Assembly: GCA_035503975.1 (NCBI GenBank) | Contig: DATJST010000426.1 | Coordinates: 1 to 24,337, forward strand | DNA length: 24,337 nucleotides | Direction of reading: 5' to 3' | Source of the DNA: DATJMJ01 sp035503975 | GTDB taxonomy: Bacteria; Actinomycetota; Acidimicrobiia; Acidimicrobiales; Palsa-688 | Part shown: positions 1 through 7,893 of the stretch, in pieces | How positions within the stretch are numbered: position 1 is the first letter of the stretch | Layout of the letters: each line of letters starts with the position of its first letter | Notes under the pieces: model-generated | The model's database searches: none | Seen by the model: the letters and a program-made list of their open reading frames with translations, nothing else | Told to the model about the DNA's origin: nothing | Translations under genes and position numbers: made by a program

Positions 1-1211
1 AGGCGCTGCACCGTGGCCTGCCACGTCTTGCCCTTGGCCCCTCCACCGAGCAGGAGCAGGGGCTGTGACATGTCGGAGGGAGACCAGCGAGCCAGCTCGC
101 CGGCAGCCGCGAGCAGCGTGGCTACGACACCCTCGTAGGCCGCCTGCAGGACCGAAGCTGGCTCGGTGTCGTAGCGCAGGCCGCTCATACCCCCGGTCGC
201 GGTGGGGACGGCGGGACTGCGCTCGCCACCGAGCCACGGCAGGTACACGACCCCGTCCGAGGGCAGTACGTCTTCTCGGTCGAGACCGAGCCAACTCGCC
301 GTACGGTCCACGGCGAGCGTGGCGTTGATCGTACAGACCAGGGGGAGGAACCCACCCTGCGCGCCGGCGAACCCGGCGACGATGCCAGTAGGGTCGGTGC
401 TCGGCACGGTCGACGCCGTGTAAGCCGTGCCCGAGGTCCCAAGTGACATAGCCATCTCGCCCGGGACCAGCGCCAGGGCCAGCGCGGCCGCGGCGTTGTC
501 GCCTGAACCGCATGCGACGCCCGTACCCGGCGCAAGGCCGAACCGCTCCGCCGCTTGCGCGGTCACCGCTCCGGCCGCAGCGTCGGGCGCAGCCACGGCC
601 GGGAGGGCTTCGGGCGGCAAGTCGACCTGGCCCAGGGCGAGGATGTCGAGGTCGTACTGGCCCGTGGGAGGTGACCACCAGCCCGTCCCCGAGGCGTCGC
701 TACGGTCGGTGGTAGCTGTGCCGGTCAAGCAAAAGTTGAGGTAATCGTGGGGGAGCATCACCTGGCAAGCCCGCGCCGCCGCGTCCGGCTCGCAGCGGCG
801 CAACCAGGCCCAATGGGTGATGGTGAACGAGGCGTTGAGCACTGAGCCCGTGCGGCGTGCCGTCTCTGCCGGTCCCCCGATCGCTGTGACGAGCTCGATG
901 GCGTCGGGTGCGCTCCGTGTGTCGTGCCACAGTGGCGCCGGCCGTACCGGCGCGCCGCTGCGGTCGAGCACCACGAGCCCGTGCTGCTGGCCGCCCACCG
1001 ACACGGCCGCAACCTGACCGGCCAGTCCGGTCTGGCCGAGCGCCGTAGCCAAGGCATCGGCCCACACTTGCGGCGCCGTCTCGCGCGCTCTGCCCTCTCC
1101 GGTGACGATGTTGGGCGCCGATCCTGACGCCACCACTGCGCCGCTGTCGGCCTCGACGATCAGGACTTTGGTGCTCTGTGTCGAACAATCAACCCCGGCA
1201 ACCAGCGGCAT
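1..1211 (-). CDS. xylB: Xylulokinase, FGGY family, C-terminus cut by window edge
   Basis: Phosphorylates D-xylulose to xylulose 5-phosphate in the cytosol, the second step of the isomerase route. The frame opens at an ATG at 1211 and stays open to base 1, giving about 403 codons; the family is usually near 480, so roughly 80 C-terminal residues lie outside. The N-terminus reads MPLVAGVDCSTQSTKVLIVE, the FGGY phosphate-binding start. A PAPLWHDTRSA segment near residue 95 matches xylulokinases. The catalytic Asp is D238 in CGSGDNAAAA, followed by LGTSGTA. Near the edge LLLLGGAKGKTW resembles the ATP-binding LVGGGA region. The gene starts 9 nt after the xylA stop, so the two are very likely one operon. 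No XylR/ROK regulator is visible. Another FGGY kinase is possible, but the partner gene makes xylulokinase the best call. Confidence 0.9.
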   Translation of the reverse strand, partial: MPLVAGVDCSTQSTKVLIVEADSGAVVASGSAPNIVTGEGRARETAPQVWADALATALGQTGLAGQVAAVSVGGQQHGLVVLDRSGAPVRPAPLWHDTRSAPDAIELVTAIGGPAETARRTGSVLNASFTITHWAWLRRCEPDAAARACQVMLPHDYLNFCLTGTATTDRSDASGTGWWSPPTGQYDLDILALGQVDLPPEALPAVAAPDAAAGAVTAQAAERFGLAPGTGVACGSGDNAAAALALALVPGEMAMSLGTSGTAYTASTVPSTDPTGIVAGFAGAQGGFLPLVCTINATLAVDRTASWLGLDREDVLPSDGVVYLPWLGGERSPAVPTATGGMSGLRYDTEPASVLQAAYEGVVATLLAAAGELARWSPSDMSQPLLLLGGGAKGKTWQATVQR

Positions 1212-1220
1212 CGGCGCTTG

Positions 1221-2399
1221 TTACCGTGCGCCGAGGATGTAATCGATGGCCAACTGGTCCAGGCGCTCGACATTGGTCGCCCTGGCCCCGGCGGCAGCGA
1301 CGTCGAAACTTTCGAACGCACTGCTATCAGCCAGAAAATCAGCCAGCGACTCGCCGGGCGACAGCGTCGGCTCGGCCAGCGCGGGGACTCCCGCGGCGGT
1401 CATTGCGGCTTGTACATCGGGATCCTGGCGCCAGCGCCGGGCCTTCTCACGCAGGATCAGGTACGTACGCATGCAGGCGGCGGCAGAAACCCATACGCCC
1501 TCGGCGTCCTCGACCCGCAGCGGCTTGAAGTCAAAATGTCGGGCTCCGTCATAGCCAGCTGATTCGAGCAGGTCGACGAGGAAGAAGGCGCTCTTTATGT
1601 CGGCCGCGCCAAATCGCAAGTCCTGGTCGTACTTAAGGCCATGCTGGCCGTTCAGGTCGATGTGGAAGAGCTTTTTCGACCACAACGCCTGGGCGTAGCC
1701 GTGCACCACGTTGAGGCCCGCCATCGTCTCGTGCCCCACCTCGGGGTTGAGCCCGACCATGTCGGGGTACTCCAGCTCGTTGATAAACGCCAACGCATGG
1801 CCGATGGTCGGCAGGAGGATGTCACCGCGCGGCTCGTTGGGTTTGGGTTCGACCGCAAAACGGATGCCGTAGCCGCGCTCACGCACATAGGCGCACAGGG
1901 TGTCGAGAGCCTCTTTCATCCGGTCGAGGGCGGCTCGGACGTCTTTGGCCGCGTCCGACTCGGAGCCCTCGCGGCCGCCCCACGCCACGTATATCTGTGC
2001 GCCGAGCTCGGCGGCGAGGTCGATGTTGCGCATGGTCTTGCGCAGCGCGTAACGCCGCACCGAGCGGTCGTTAGCCGTGAAGGCCCCCTCTTTGAACACG
2101 GGCTGAGTGAACAAATTGGTCGTCATCATCTCGACGACCATCCCGGTCTCGTCGAGGGCGGCGCGGAAGCGCTTTATGGCCGCTTCGCGTTCGGCGGTGC
2201 TGGCGCCGAACGGCACCAGGTCGTCGTCGTGGAAGGTCACTCCCCACGCGCCTAGCTCCGTGAGCTTGTGCACCGCGGCTACGGGGTCGAGCGGCGCCCG
2301 CGTGGCGTCTCCGAATGGGTCACGCCCCTGCCAACCGACCGTCCACAAGCCGAAGCTGAACCGGTCTTCGGGTGTTGGGTTGTACTTGTCCAATTGCAT
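1221..2399 (-). CDS. xylA: Xylose isomerase, class I (Streptomyces type)
   Basis: Interconverts D-xylose and D-xylulose using two divalent metals. The N-terminal PTPEDRFSFGLWTVGWQGRD stretch, the FHDDD segment carrying the catalytic His, the VEPKPNEPRGD segment with metal-binding Glu and catalytic Lys, and HIDLNGQ near the second metal site are all present. From the ATG at 2399 the protein is 392 residues, close to the 388 of Streptomyces enzymes, and begins MQLDKYNPTPEDRF. This start is preceded by GGTGA at about 8 nt. In-frame alternatives are ATG at 2414 and GTG at 2441, which would add 5 or 14 residues not usual in the family. It is the first gene of a xylA-xylB unit, divergent from the metallophosphoesterase. 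Confidence 0.95.
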   Translation of the reverse strand: MQLDKYNPTPEDRFSFGLWTVGWQGRDPFGDATRAPLDPVAAVHKLTELGAWGVTFHDDDLVPFGASTAEREAAIKRFRAALDETGMVVEMMTTNLFTQPVFKEGAFTANDRSVRRYALRKTMRNIDLAAELGAQIYVAWGGREGSESDAAKDVRAALDRMKEALDTLCAYVRERGYGIRFAVEPKPNEPRGDILLPTIGHALAFINELEYPDMVGLNPEVGHETMAGLNVVHGYAQALWSKKLFHIDLNGQHGLKYDQDLRFGAADIKSAFFLVDLLESAGYDGARHFDFKPLRVEDAEGVWVSAAACMRTYLILREKARRWRQDPDVQAAMTAAGVPALAEPTLSPGESLADFLADSSAFESFDVAAAGARATNVERLDQLAIDYILGAR

Positions 2400-2522
2400 A
2401 TCGGCTTTCACCATCCCTGTGTCGCCTGGCGTCGCCGCCACGCACTGTCGCCAACACCCTAGCCCTTACACCCAAAACGGCGCCGGGTGCGGCGACCGAC
2501 AACGCCGCCTGGGCGCCGTAGG

Positions 2523-2528
2523 CATACT
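2523..2528 (+). promoter_or_regulatory. Possible -10 box (CATACT) for a leaderless start
   Basis: CATACT ends 6 nt before the ATG at 2535, so transcription would start at about the A of the start codon, and no Shine-Dalgarno precedes this ATG. Leaderless mRNAs are common in actinobacteria. There is no convincing -35 and the box is short, so this is tentative. Confidence 0.3.
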
Positions 2529-2534
2529 TGGGCC

Positions 2535-4196
2535 ATGTCCGCTGCAGCCGCCCACCGGCACACGACGCTCGACCGGACGGTGCGGCCCGGAGGCGCCGGC
2601 GGGCCAACGGCGGGGGCCGAGCGAGCCTACCGGCGGCTCAGCTACGGCCCGGGAGAACCCCGCCTGGTCCGCGACGAGCTCGCCGGAGAACCCCAGCCCG
2701 CGAGCGCCAACCTGGTGCCCCTGCTCCACCTGAGCCACCTCACCGACCTCCAGCTACCCGACATCCAGTCGCCCGGTCGCTTCGAGTTCTTAGAGCGCCT
2801 CCGCGGCCTGCCCGGGGCGAGGAACTATGTGCCCGCTTGGAGGCCTCAGGAGGCACTGGTAGCCCACGCCATGGCCGCCATGGTCGCCACCATAAATGGG
2901 GCACCCACCAGCCCCGAGACTGGCGCGCCGCTCAGCTTGTGCATATCCACGGGCGACAGCATCGATAACGCCCAGCTCAACGAGCTGCGCTGGTGGCTCG
3001 CGCTGATGAGCGGGGGCGAGGTCGCCACCGCCTCGGGCGCCGGCGCTTACCAGGGGGTACAGGCCCCCGGCTGGCAGCCCGCAGCCTACTGGTGCCCAGA
3101 ACCCGGCCCGGACCGCTACAAGGACCGCTACGGCTTCCCCACCCTGCCCGGCCTGCTCAGCGACGCGCTGAGACCGTTCCCCGCCCCCGGGTTGTCGGTG
3201 CCTTGGCTTTGCTGCTACGGCAACCACGACGGCCTCGTGCTCGGCACCTCCCTACCCACTGCGACTTACCAGCGGCTGCTGACTGGAACACGCAAACCGG
3301 CCGACCTCGAGGCCGGGACGGACCCATTGGCGCTCGTCGAGCAGTTCACGTCGGCGCCGGAGCTCCTGGCCGGCGGCCCGAGCCAAGAGGTTGCAGCGGA
3401 CCCGGACCGCCGCAACGTGACCCGCCAGGAATGGGTCGAGGCCCACCTCGCAGTGAGCGGGTGGCCGGCCGGGCACGGTTACAGCCGGCGAAACCTGGAA
3501 ACCGGTACCGCATATGGCTGTTCCGACATCGACGGCCCTGTGCCGGTGCGCGTCATACTGCTCGACACAACCAACTTGGACGGCAACTTTGAGGGCAGCA
3601 TCGGCCAACGCCAAGCCCGCTGGCTGGAGGAACGACTGGCCGAAGCCCACTCCTGGTACTGGGGCAGCGACGGCCGCCGTGTCATCACCGGAGCCCGTGA
3701 CCGCCTCGTCATCGTCGCTTCCCACCACGGGCTCGACACCATGGTCAACCGCCGCCAGGACCCTCGGGGTTTGGAGGACGACCACCCCCGACTGACCGAG
3801 GCGGGGGTGCGGCGGCTCCTGCACTCGTTTGGGAACGTCGTGTTATGGCTGAACGGCCACCGCCACCGCAACCATGTCCAAGCCCGTGAGGACAGCAGCC
3901 ACCGCACAAGCGGGTTCTGGGAAGTGTCGACTGCCGCCCTGGCCGACTGGCCCTGCCAGTCCCGGCTCGTGGAACTGGTGGCGAGCGACGAGCGCGAGCT
4001 GCTCATCCTTTGCACAATGCTCGACAGCGACGTGCCTGCGGACCCCGCGCACGCAGAGCGCTTGGAACGGCTCGCCTCGCTCCACCGCGAGCTCGCCGCC
4101 AACGACCCTTTTGCCGGTACCGGGCGAGGATCTGAGGGCCGGCCCCAGGACCGCAACGCCGCCTTGCGCCTGCCCGCGCCCTTCAGTTTCGCCTAG
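2535..4196 (+). CDS. Calcineurin-like metallophosphoesterase, PPA1498 family (TIGR03767-like)
   Basis: A 553-residue dimetal phosphoesterase with no signal peptide or membrane segment, so probably cytosolic. The metal-ligand series is visible: D71-L-Q73 in HLTDLQLPD, G140-D141-S-I-D144, G229-N-H-D232, H397-H398 in IVASHHG and G441-H-R-H444. The HLTDLQ...QSPGRFEF start and long inserts match my recollection of the uncharacterised actinobacterial PPA1498 family; the substrate is unknown. The first motif is DxQ rather than the usual DxH. The ATG at 2535 was preferred to an upstream in-frame codon at 2487 because the extra 16 residues are Arg/Pro-rich and unlike a family start. A CATACT box 7 nt upstream would fit leaderless transcription. 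It lies 94 nt before the phosphonate monoester hydrolase gene on the same strand, so a role in phosphorus scavenging is possible but only inferred. Confidence 0.82.
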   Translation: MSAAAAHRHTTLDRTVRPGGAGGPTAGAERAYRRLSYGPGEPRLVRDELAGEPQPASANLVPLLHLSHLTDLQLPDIQSPGRFEFLERLRGLPGARNYVPAWRPQEALVAHAMAAMVATINGAPTSPETGAPLSLCISTGDSIDNAQLNELRWWLALMSGGEVATASGAGAYQGVQAPGWQPAAYWCPEPGPDRYKDRYGFPTLPGLLSDALRPFPAPGLSVPWLCCYGNHDGLVLGTSLPTATYQRLLTGTRKPADLEAGTDPLALVEQFTSAPELLAGGPSQEVAADPDRRNVTRQEWVEAHLAVSGWPAGHGYSRRNLETGTAYGCSDIDGPVPVRVILLDTTNLDGNFEGSIGQRQARWLEERLAEAHSWYWGSDGRRVITGARDRLVIVASHHGLDTMVNRRQDPRGLEDDHPRLTEAGVRRLLHSFGNVVLWLNGHRHRNHVQAREDSSHRTSGFWEVSTAALADWPCQSRLVELVASDERELLILCTMLDSDVPADPAHAERLERLASLHRELAANDPFAGTGRGSEGRPQDRNAALRLPAPFSFA

Positions 4197-4208
4197 CTGC
4201 CTAGCTGC

Positions 4209-4226
4209 CAAGGCGAAAGCGCCTTG
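4209..4226. promoter_or_regulatory. Hairpin/inverted repeat CAAGGCG-AAAG-CGCCTTG
   Basis: A perfect 7-bp stem with a 4-nt loop lies 13 nt after the metallophosphoesterase stop. No T-run follows, so it is not a classic intrinsic terminator. It sits just upstream of a TAACGT box (4231-4236) that could be the -10 of the hydrolase gene, so it could equally be an operator. Confidence 0.4.
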
Positions 4227-4230
4227 ATGG

Positions 4231-4236
4231 TAACGT
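4231..4236 (+). promoter_or_regulatory. Possible -10 box (TAACGT) for the hydrolase gene
   Basis: TAACGT matches the actinobacterial TANNNT pattern and would place the start of transcription near 4243, leaving a leader of about 48 nt. The leader contains a small hairpin, GTGGG-TTTTCTT-CCCAC (4235-4251), that overlaps the box. No good -35 is seen. Confidence 0.3.
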
Positions 4237-4290
4237 GGGTTTTCTTCCCACATGCTGGGCGGGCCGCTCGGTGAAGGCAAGGGATGGCTG

Positions 4291-5826
4291 GTGGAGCGCA
4301 ACGTCCTGTTCGTGACCGTGGACCAATGGCGGGGAGATTGCCTTTCGGCGCTGGGCCACGATCTCGTCCGGACGCCCAACCTCGACGCCCTCGCCGAGAG
4401 CGGCGTCCTTTTCGCCAACCACTGGGCCAACGCCGCCCCCTGCGGGCCGAGCCGCGCGTGCCTCTACACCGGCATGTACATGCAAAACCACCGGTCTGTG
4501 ATGAACGGCACCCCCCTCGACGACCGGTTCACGAACGTGGCCCGCGAGGCGCGGCGTGCCGGCTACAAACCAGCCCTTTTCGGCTACACCGACACGAGCG
4601 TCGACCCTCGCACCGTGCCCGAGGGCGACCCTCGCACGATGTCGTACGAAGGTGTCCTGCCCGGGTTCGATGCCGTCGTGTGCGACAGCTGGGAACACCA
4701 GGGCGGCACCGAATGGGGCAAGTGGCTGGCGGAGCGGGGCATCGACGTGCCTGCGGGCCCCTACGAGCTGTACGGGCCCGATACGTCCTACCCGGGAGCC
4801 GACGACCACGGCCCGACGTGGGCGCCCACGCTCTTCCCGGCTGAGCTGTCCGAGACTGCCTTTATGACCGACAAGGTCATCGAGTGGCTCGAACGGCACG
4901 CGGGCGAGCCATTCTTCGCGCATGTGTCCTACATCCGGCCCCACCCGCCGCGGCGCAACCCCGCCGGCTTCCACGACCTCTACGACGCGGACGCGGTCGG
5001 GCCTTTCAGCGGCTTTGCGCGGGCCGAGGACGAAGCCGCCTTCCATCCGCTCAACCGCGCCTTGCTGCTCAACCCCGCGACGGCCGCCCCGCGCGACGAA
5101 CGCGACCGGCGCCAGCTGCGCGCCACCTACTACGGGGCCCAGGCCGAGGTGGACGGCCAGCTCGGGCGCCTGTGGGGCTACTTGGCCGAGGCCGGCTTGG
5201 CGGCGAGCACGCTTGTGGTGCTGACCAGCGACCACGGCGAGATGGGGGGCGACCACTGGCTGGTGGAGAAGTGTGGGTACTGGGACGAAAGCTTTCGGGT
5301 GCCGCTCATCGTCCGGGACCCCTCGGCGAGCGCGAACGCCACGAGGGGGCTCGTCGTGAGAGCGCCGACCGAGTCGGTGGACGTGATGCCCACGATCCTT
5401 GACTGGCTGGCGCTCGAGGTCCCGCGCCAGGTCGATGGCTGGCCGCTCACGCCCTTCCTGCACGACGGCGAGGCTCCCGAGCACTGGCGGACGGGCGCGC
5501 ACTGGGAGTGGGACATGCGCCATGCCCAGCTGCGCGTTGCCGAGACCTACTTCGGCATCCCGGGCGAGCACTGCTCCCTGGCTGTGCTGCGCACCGAACA
5601 GGCCAAGTACGTGCAGTTCGCGGCTGCGGCCGACGTGCTGCCTCCGCTGCTGTTCGACCTGCGCGCCGACCCCGGCCACACCCATAGAGCCGTGGACGAT
5701 CGCTTGGAACTGGAAATGGCGCAAGAAATGTTGCGCTGGCGCGCCCGCAACCTCGATCGCAGCCTGAGCAACTGCTATCTGGCACCGGGCGTCGGCCCCG
5801 TGTGGGCGAAGGATCCCTGGCGCTGA
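4291..5826 (+). CDS. Phosphonate monoester hydrolase / sulfatase-family enzyme
   Basis: Alkaline phosphatase superfamily hydrolase that needs a Cys-derived formylglycine. The modification motif CGPSRACLYTG is complete, with the Cys at about residue 51. Metal-binding features are VDQWRGD near the start and TSDHGEMGGDH in the second half. The layout resembles the phosphonate monoester hydrolases of Rhizobium and Burkholderia: Tyr-Met-Gln-Asn-His-Arg and an MNGTPLD-like segment after the active site, RPHPP mid-protein, SFRVPLI, ESVDVMPTILDWL, and a C-terminal CSLAVLRTEQAKYVQFA. Length is 511 residues against about 514. The GTG at 4291 is preceded by AAGGGA at 8 nt and begins at the family's usual place; an upstream ATG at 4252 has no ribosome site. 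These enzymes are promiscuous for phosphonate monoesters, phosphodiesters and sulfate esters. The neighbouring importer and HpnW-like oxidase favour phosphonate esters. No formylglycine-generating enzyme is in the window. Confidence 0.85.
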   Translation: MERNVLFVTVDQWRGDCLSALGHDLVRTPNLDALAESGVLFANHWANAAPCGPSRACLYTGMYMQNHRSVMNGTPLDDRFTNVAREARRAGYKPALFGYTDTSVDPRTVPEGDPRTMSYEGVLPGFDAVVCDSWEHQGGTEWGKWLAERGIDVPAGPYELYGPDTSYPGADDHGPTWAPTLFPAELSETAFMTDKVIEWLERHAGEPFFAHVSYIRPHPPRRNPAGFHDLYDADAVGPFSGFARAEDEAAFHPLNRALLLNPATAAPRDERDRRQLRATYYGAQAEVDGQLGRLWGYLAEAGLAASTLVVLTSDHGEMGGDHWLVEKCGYWDESFRVPLIVRDPSASANATRGLVVRAPTESVDVMPTILDWLALEVPRQVDGWPLTPFLHDGEAPEHWRTGAHWEWDMRHAQLRVAETYFGIPGEHCSLAVLRTEQAKYVQFAAAADVLPPLLFDLRADPGHTHRAVDDRLELEMAQEMLRWRARNLDRSLSNCYLAPGVGPVWAKDPWR

Positions 5827-5897
5827 AGTGGGCGAGCCAGCTCATGGCGGCGACGTTGAGAGGGCGTGCCGGCGCGGGCGCGGGCACACCAGGCGAC

Positions 5898-5912
5898 AGC
5901 CGGTGGCCGGCT
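5898..5912. other. Short inverted repeat between convergent genes
   Basis: AGCCGG-TGG-CCGGCT lies in the 95-nt gap between the hydrolase (ending 5826) and the importer ATPase (ending 5922 on the other strand). It could help end transcription from either side but has no T-run, so it is recorded only as a hairpin. Confidence 0.3.
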
Positions 5913-5921
5913 TAGTCCGGC

Positions 5922-7022
5922 TCAGTCTGGCCGAGGGACGACGAACAGGATGTCTTCTGCCAGCTCCACGTCTGCCCGCGCTCCAGGGAACAGCGACATC
6001 GCCTCCCCGGCAGGCAACGTCGAGCTGACCTCGATCCCCCCGGGCAGCGTGGCCACGACCCGTACGGTCGCGCCGAGGAAGGACGACCGTGCGATCACCG
6101 CGCCGCCGCTCGGCGAGGGCCTGAGCTGCACGCTCTCGGGACGCACGAGGACGTCGACGTCGGCACCGGCCGGCAACCCCGCCCCCGCGTTGGGTGGGAC
6201 GGACAGGACCGAGCCCATGACGTCCACCCGGCCGGGGGCGACGACGCGCCCAGGGAGGCGGCTGACCGACCCGACGAACTGGGCGACAAAGTCCGTGGCC
6301 GGCCGCGAGTAGACATCAGCAGGCGGTGCCAACTGTTCGAGCCGCCCGTTGCGCATCACGCCGACGCGGTCGGCCATCGAGAGGGCTTCCTCTTGGTCGT
6401 GGGTCACGAACAGCGTAGTGATGCCGAGCTCGAGCTGGATCCGGCGGATCTCGTCGCGCAGCTGGTGGCGCACCTTGGCGTCGAGGGCCGAGAGCGGCTC
6501 GTCGAGCAGCAACAGGTCGGGCTCGGCGCACAGTGCGCGGGCGAGCGCCACCCGCTGCTGCTGGCCCCCTGACAGCTCGTGGGCGAAGCGCTGCCCCATG
6601 CCGGTGAGGCCTACGAGCTCGAGCAGCTCGGCGGCACGGGTGCGACGCTCGGCGGCAGGCACCTTGCGCACCTCGAGGCCGAAGGCCACGTTGTCCAAGG
6701 CGTTCATGTTGGGGAACAGGCTGTAGGCCTGGAAGACCATACCGAGGTGGCGGCGGTGCGGCGGGAGGCGCGTGATGTCTGACCCGCCCACCAAGACAGC
6801 CCCCGAGTCGAGCTGTTCGAGCCCGGCTACCGCCCGCAGAGCCGTGGTCTTGCCGCAACCCGACGGCCCGAGCAGGGCGACGAACTCGCCCGGGGCCAGG
6901 GCGATGGAAAGCCCGTCGAGCGCCTTCACCTTGTCGAAGCTGCGGCGCGCGTCGACGAGCTCGAGGCTCAGGTTTTTGCCCACACGCTCGACGCGCTGGC
7001 TTGTCGGGAGGGTCGCGGTCAT
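5922..7022 (-). CDS. ABC importer ATP-binding subunit (PotA/PhnT type)
   Basis: Cytosolic ATPase that powers the importer encoded just upstream. Visible are Walker A GPSGCGKT, the Q-loop in MVFQAYSLFP, the signature LSGGQQQR, Walker B LLLLDEP with SALDAK, and the H-loop in VTHDQEEA. A C-terminal TOBE-like region follows residue 240 (VLVRPESVQL). The 366-residue length is normal for this polyamine/iron/2-aminoethylphosphonate group. The ATG at 7022 has GGAGG about 5 nt upstream, and the gene begins 16 nt after the second permease stop. The last of four genes in the operon. Family alone does not fix the substrate; phosphonate is inferred from the flanking hydrolase and HpnW-type oxidase. Confidence 0.93.
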   Translation of the reverse strand: MTATLPTSQRVERVGKNLSLELVDARRSFDKVKALDGLSIALAPGEFVALLGPSGCGKTTALRAVAGLEQLDSGAVLVGGSDITRLPPHRRHLGMVFQAYSLFPNMNALDNVAFGLEVRKVPAAERRTRAAELLELVGLTGMGQRFAHELSGGQQQRVALARALCAEPDLLLLDEPLSALDAKVRHQLRDEIRRIQLELGITTLFVTHDQEEALSMADRVGVMRNGRLEQLAPPADVYSRPATDFVAQFVGSVSRLPGRVVAPGRVDVMGSVLSVPPNAGAGLPAGADVDVLVRPESVQLRPSPSGGAVIARSSFLGATVRVVATLPGGIEVSSTLPAGEAMSLFPGARADVELAEDILFVVPRPD

Positions 7023-7038
7023 CGTGCCTCCATTGAGG

Positions 7039-7893
7039 TCATGCCACTGTGTCGAGCGCCTGGGGCGCCAATGTTAGGTCGATTTTCTCGCCGGCCTCGG
7101 CCTCGCGCTGCGCGGCACCGCCGGCGAACCGCTGGCGGCCGGACCCCACGACCGAAATGGCCACCAGCAGGCCCCAAGTAACGATCAGGGCAACGACCGA
7201 AAGGGCCACCGCATAGTAGGTGCTGGTGGTGACCACACCGGCCAGCCAAACCGGGAAGGTCGGGGTACTGGGCAGGATAAGGCTGGCGAACGTGTACTCG
7301 CCGAGCGAGAGCGCGAGGGTCAAGAAGGCCGCCGCGAGCACCCCGGAGCGCAAGTTGGGGAACAAGACCCGCCTGAAGAGCACCCACCACCGGGCGCCCA
7401 TCGAGCGACCTGCCTCCACCAAGGTGTGCAAGTCGATCGAGCGCACTCCCGAATCGATCGCCCGGTACGAGTAAGGAAGTGCCAGGACGACGTAGAGCAG
7501 GGCCAGGATCATCGGCGAGTTGATGAACCAGTTGGGAGCGCTGTTGTAGACGCCCAGGGTGCCCACCACGGTCACGATCGCCGGGATGCCGAGCGGCAGC
7601 AGGGACACGGCTTCGAGCCAAGTGCGCAGGCCGGGCAGCCTGAGATGGACGAAAATGATCGTCGGGACGAGCAACAGCAGGGTCGCCGCGACCGCTCCAA
7701 AGGACACCTCGAGCGAGGTGACGACGCTCGACCCCAGCCCGGGCTGGTCGATCCCGCTGGTGTAGGCGTTGAAGGTCAGGCTCGAGTGATATCCGCTTTC
7801 CAGGCTGAACTGCACGGAGGCGTACATCGGGATGACGACGTAGAGCCCGAGGATGATGAGCGTGACGTAGCGGAACGTCCGGTTGCGGATCAT
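7039..7893 (-). CDS. ABC importer permease, second subunit (PotC/PhnV type)
   Basis: Inner-membrane subunit of about 284 residues with roughly six hydrophobic segments, beginning FRYVTLIILGLYVVIPMY. The EAA loop that contacts the ATPase is EAGRSMGARWWVLFRRVLFP, in the usual place about two-thirds along. The ATG at 7893 is preferred because GAGGTG lies 6 nt upstream and its ATGA overlaps the stop of the first permease, a normal sign of coupled translation. A GTG at 7902 lies within that ribosome site. It probably pairs with the preceding permease to form the channel. Confidence 0.92.
   Translation of the reverse strand: MIRNRTFRYVTLIILGLYVVIPMYASVQFSLESGYHSSLTFNAYTSGIDQPGLGSSVVTSLEVSFGAVAATLLLLVPTIIFVHLRLPGLRTWLEAVSLLPLGIPAIVTVVGTLGVYNSAPNWFINSPMILALLYVVLALPYSYRAIDSGVRSIDLHTLVEAGRSMGARWWVLFRRVLFPNLRSGVLAAAFLTLALSLGEYTFASLILPSTPTFPVWLAGVVTTSTYYAVALSVVALIVTWGLLVAISVVGSGRQRFAGGAAQREAEAGEKIDLTLAPQALDTVA

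Noticed and set aside
700..1188. 162-codon frame on the minus strand inside xylB
   Set aside because: Frame-shifted shadow of xylB; the true frame from 1211 carries FGGY motifs and is open to the window edge.
4201..5724. 507-codon open frame antisense to the hydrolase
   Set aside because: It mirrors the hydrolase codons in high-GC DNA; the translated product is Arg/His/Val-rich without domains, while the plus strand shows a complete formylglycine hydrolase.
4291..5826. Plain arylsulfatase or choline sulfatase
   Set aside because: The CxPSR motif alone would allow this, but the flanking segments follow the phosphonate monoester hydrolase plan throughout. Sulfate-ester activity is still possible as a side reaction.
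5898..5912. Intrinsic terminator between the hydrolase and importer
   Set aside because: The 6-bp stem has no T-run on either strand, so it is listed only as an inverted repeat.
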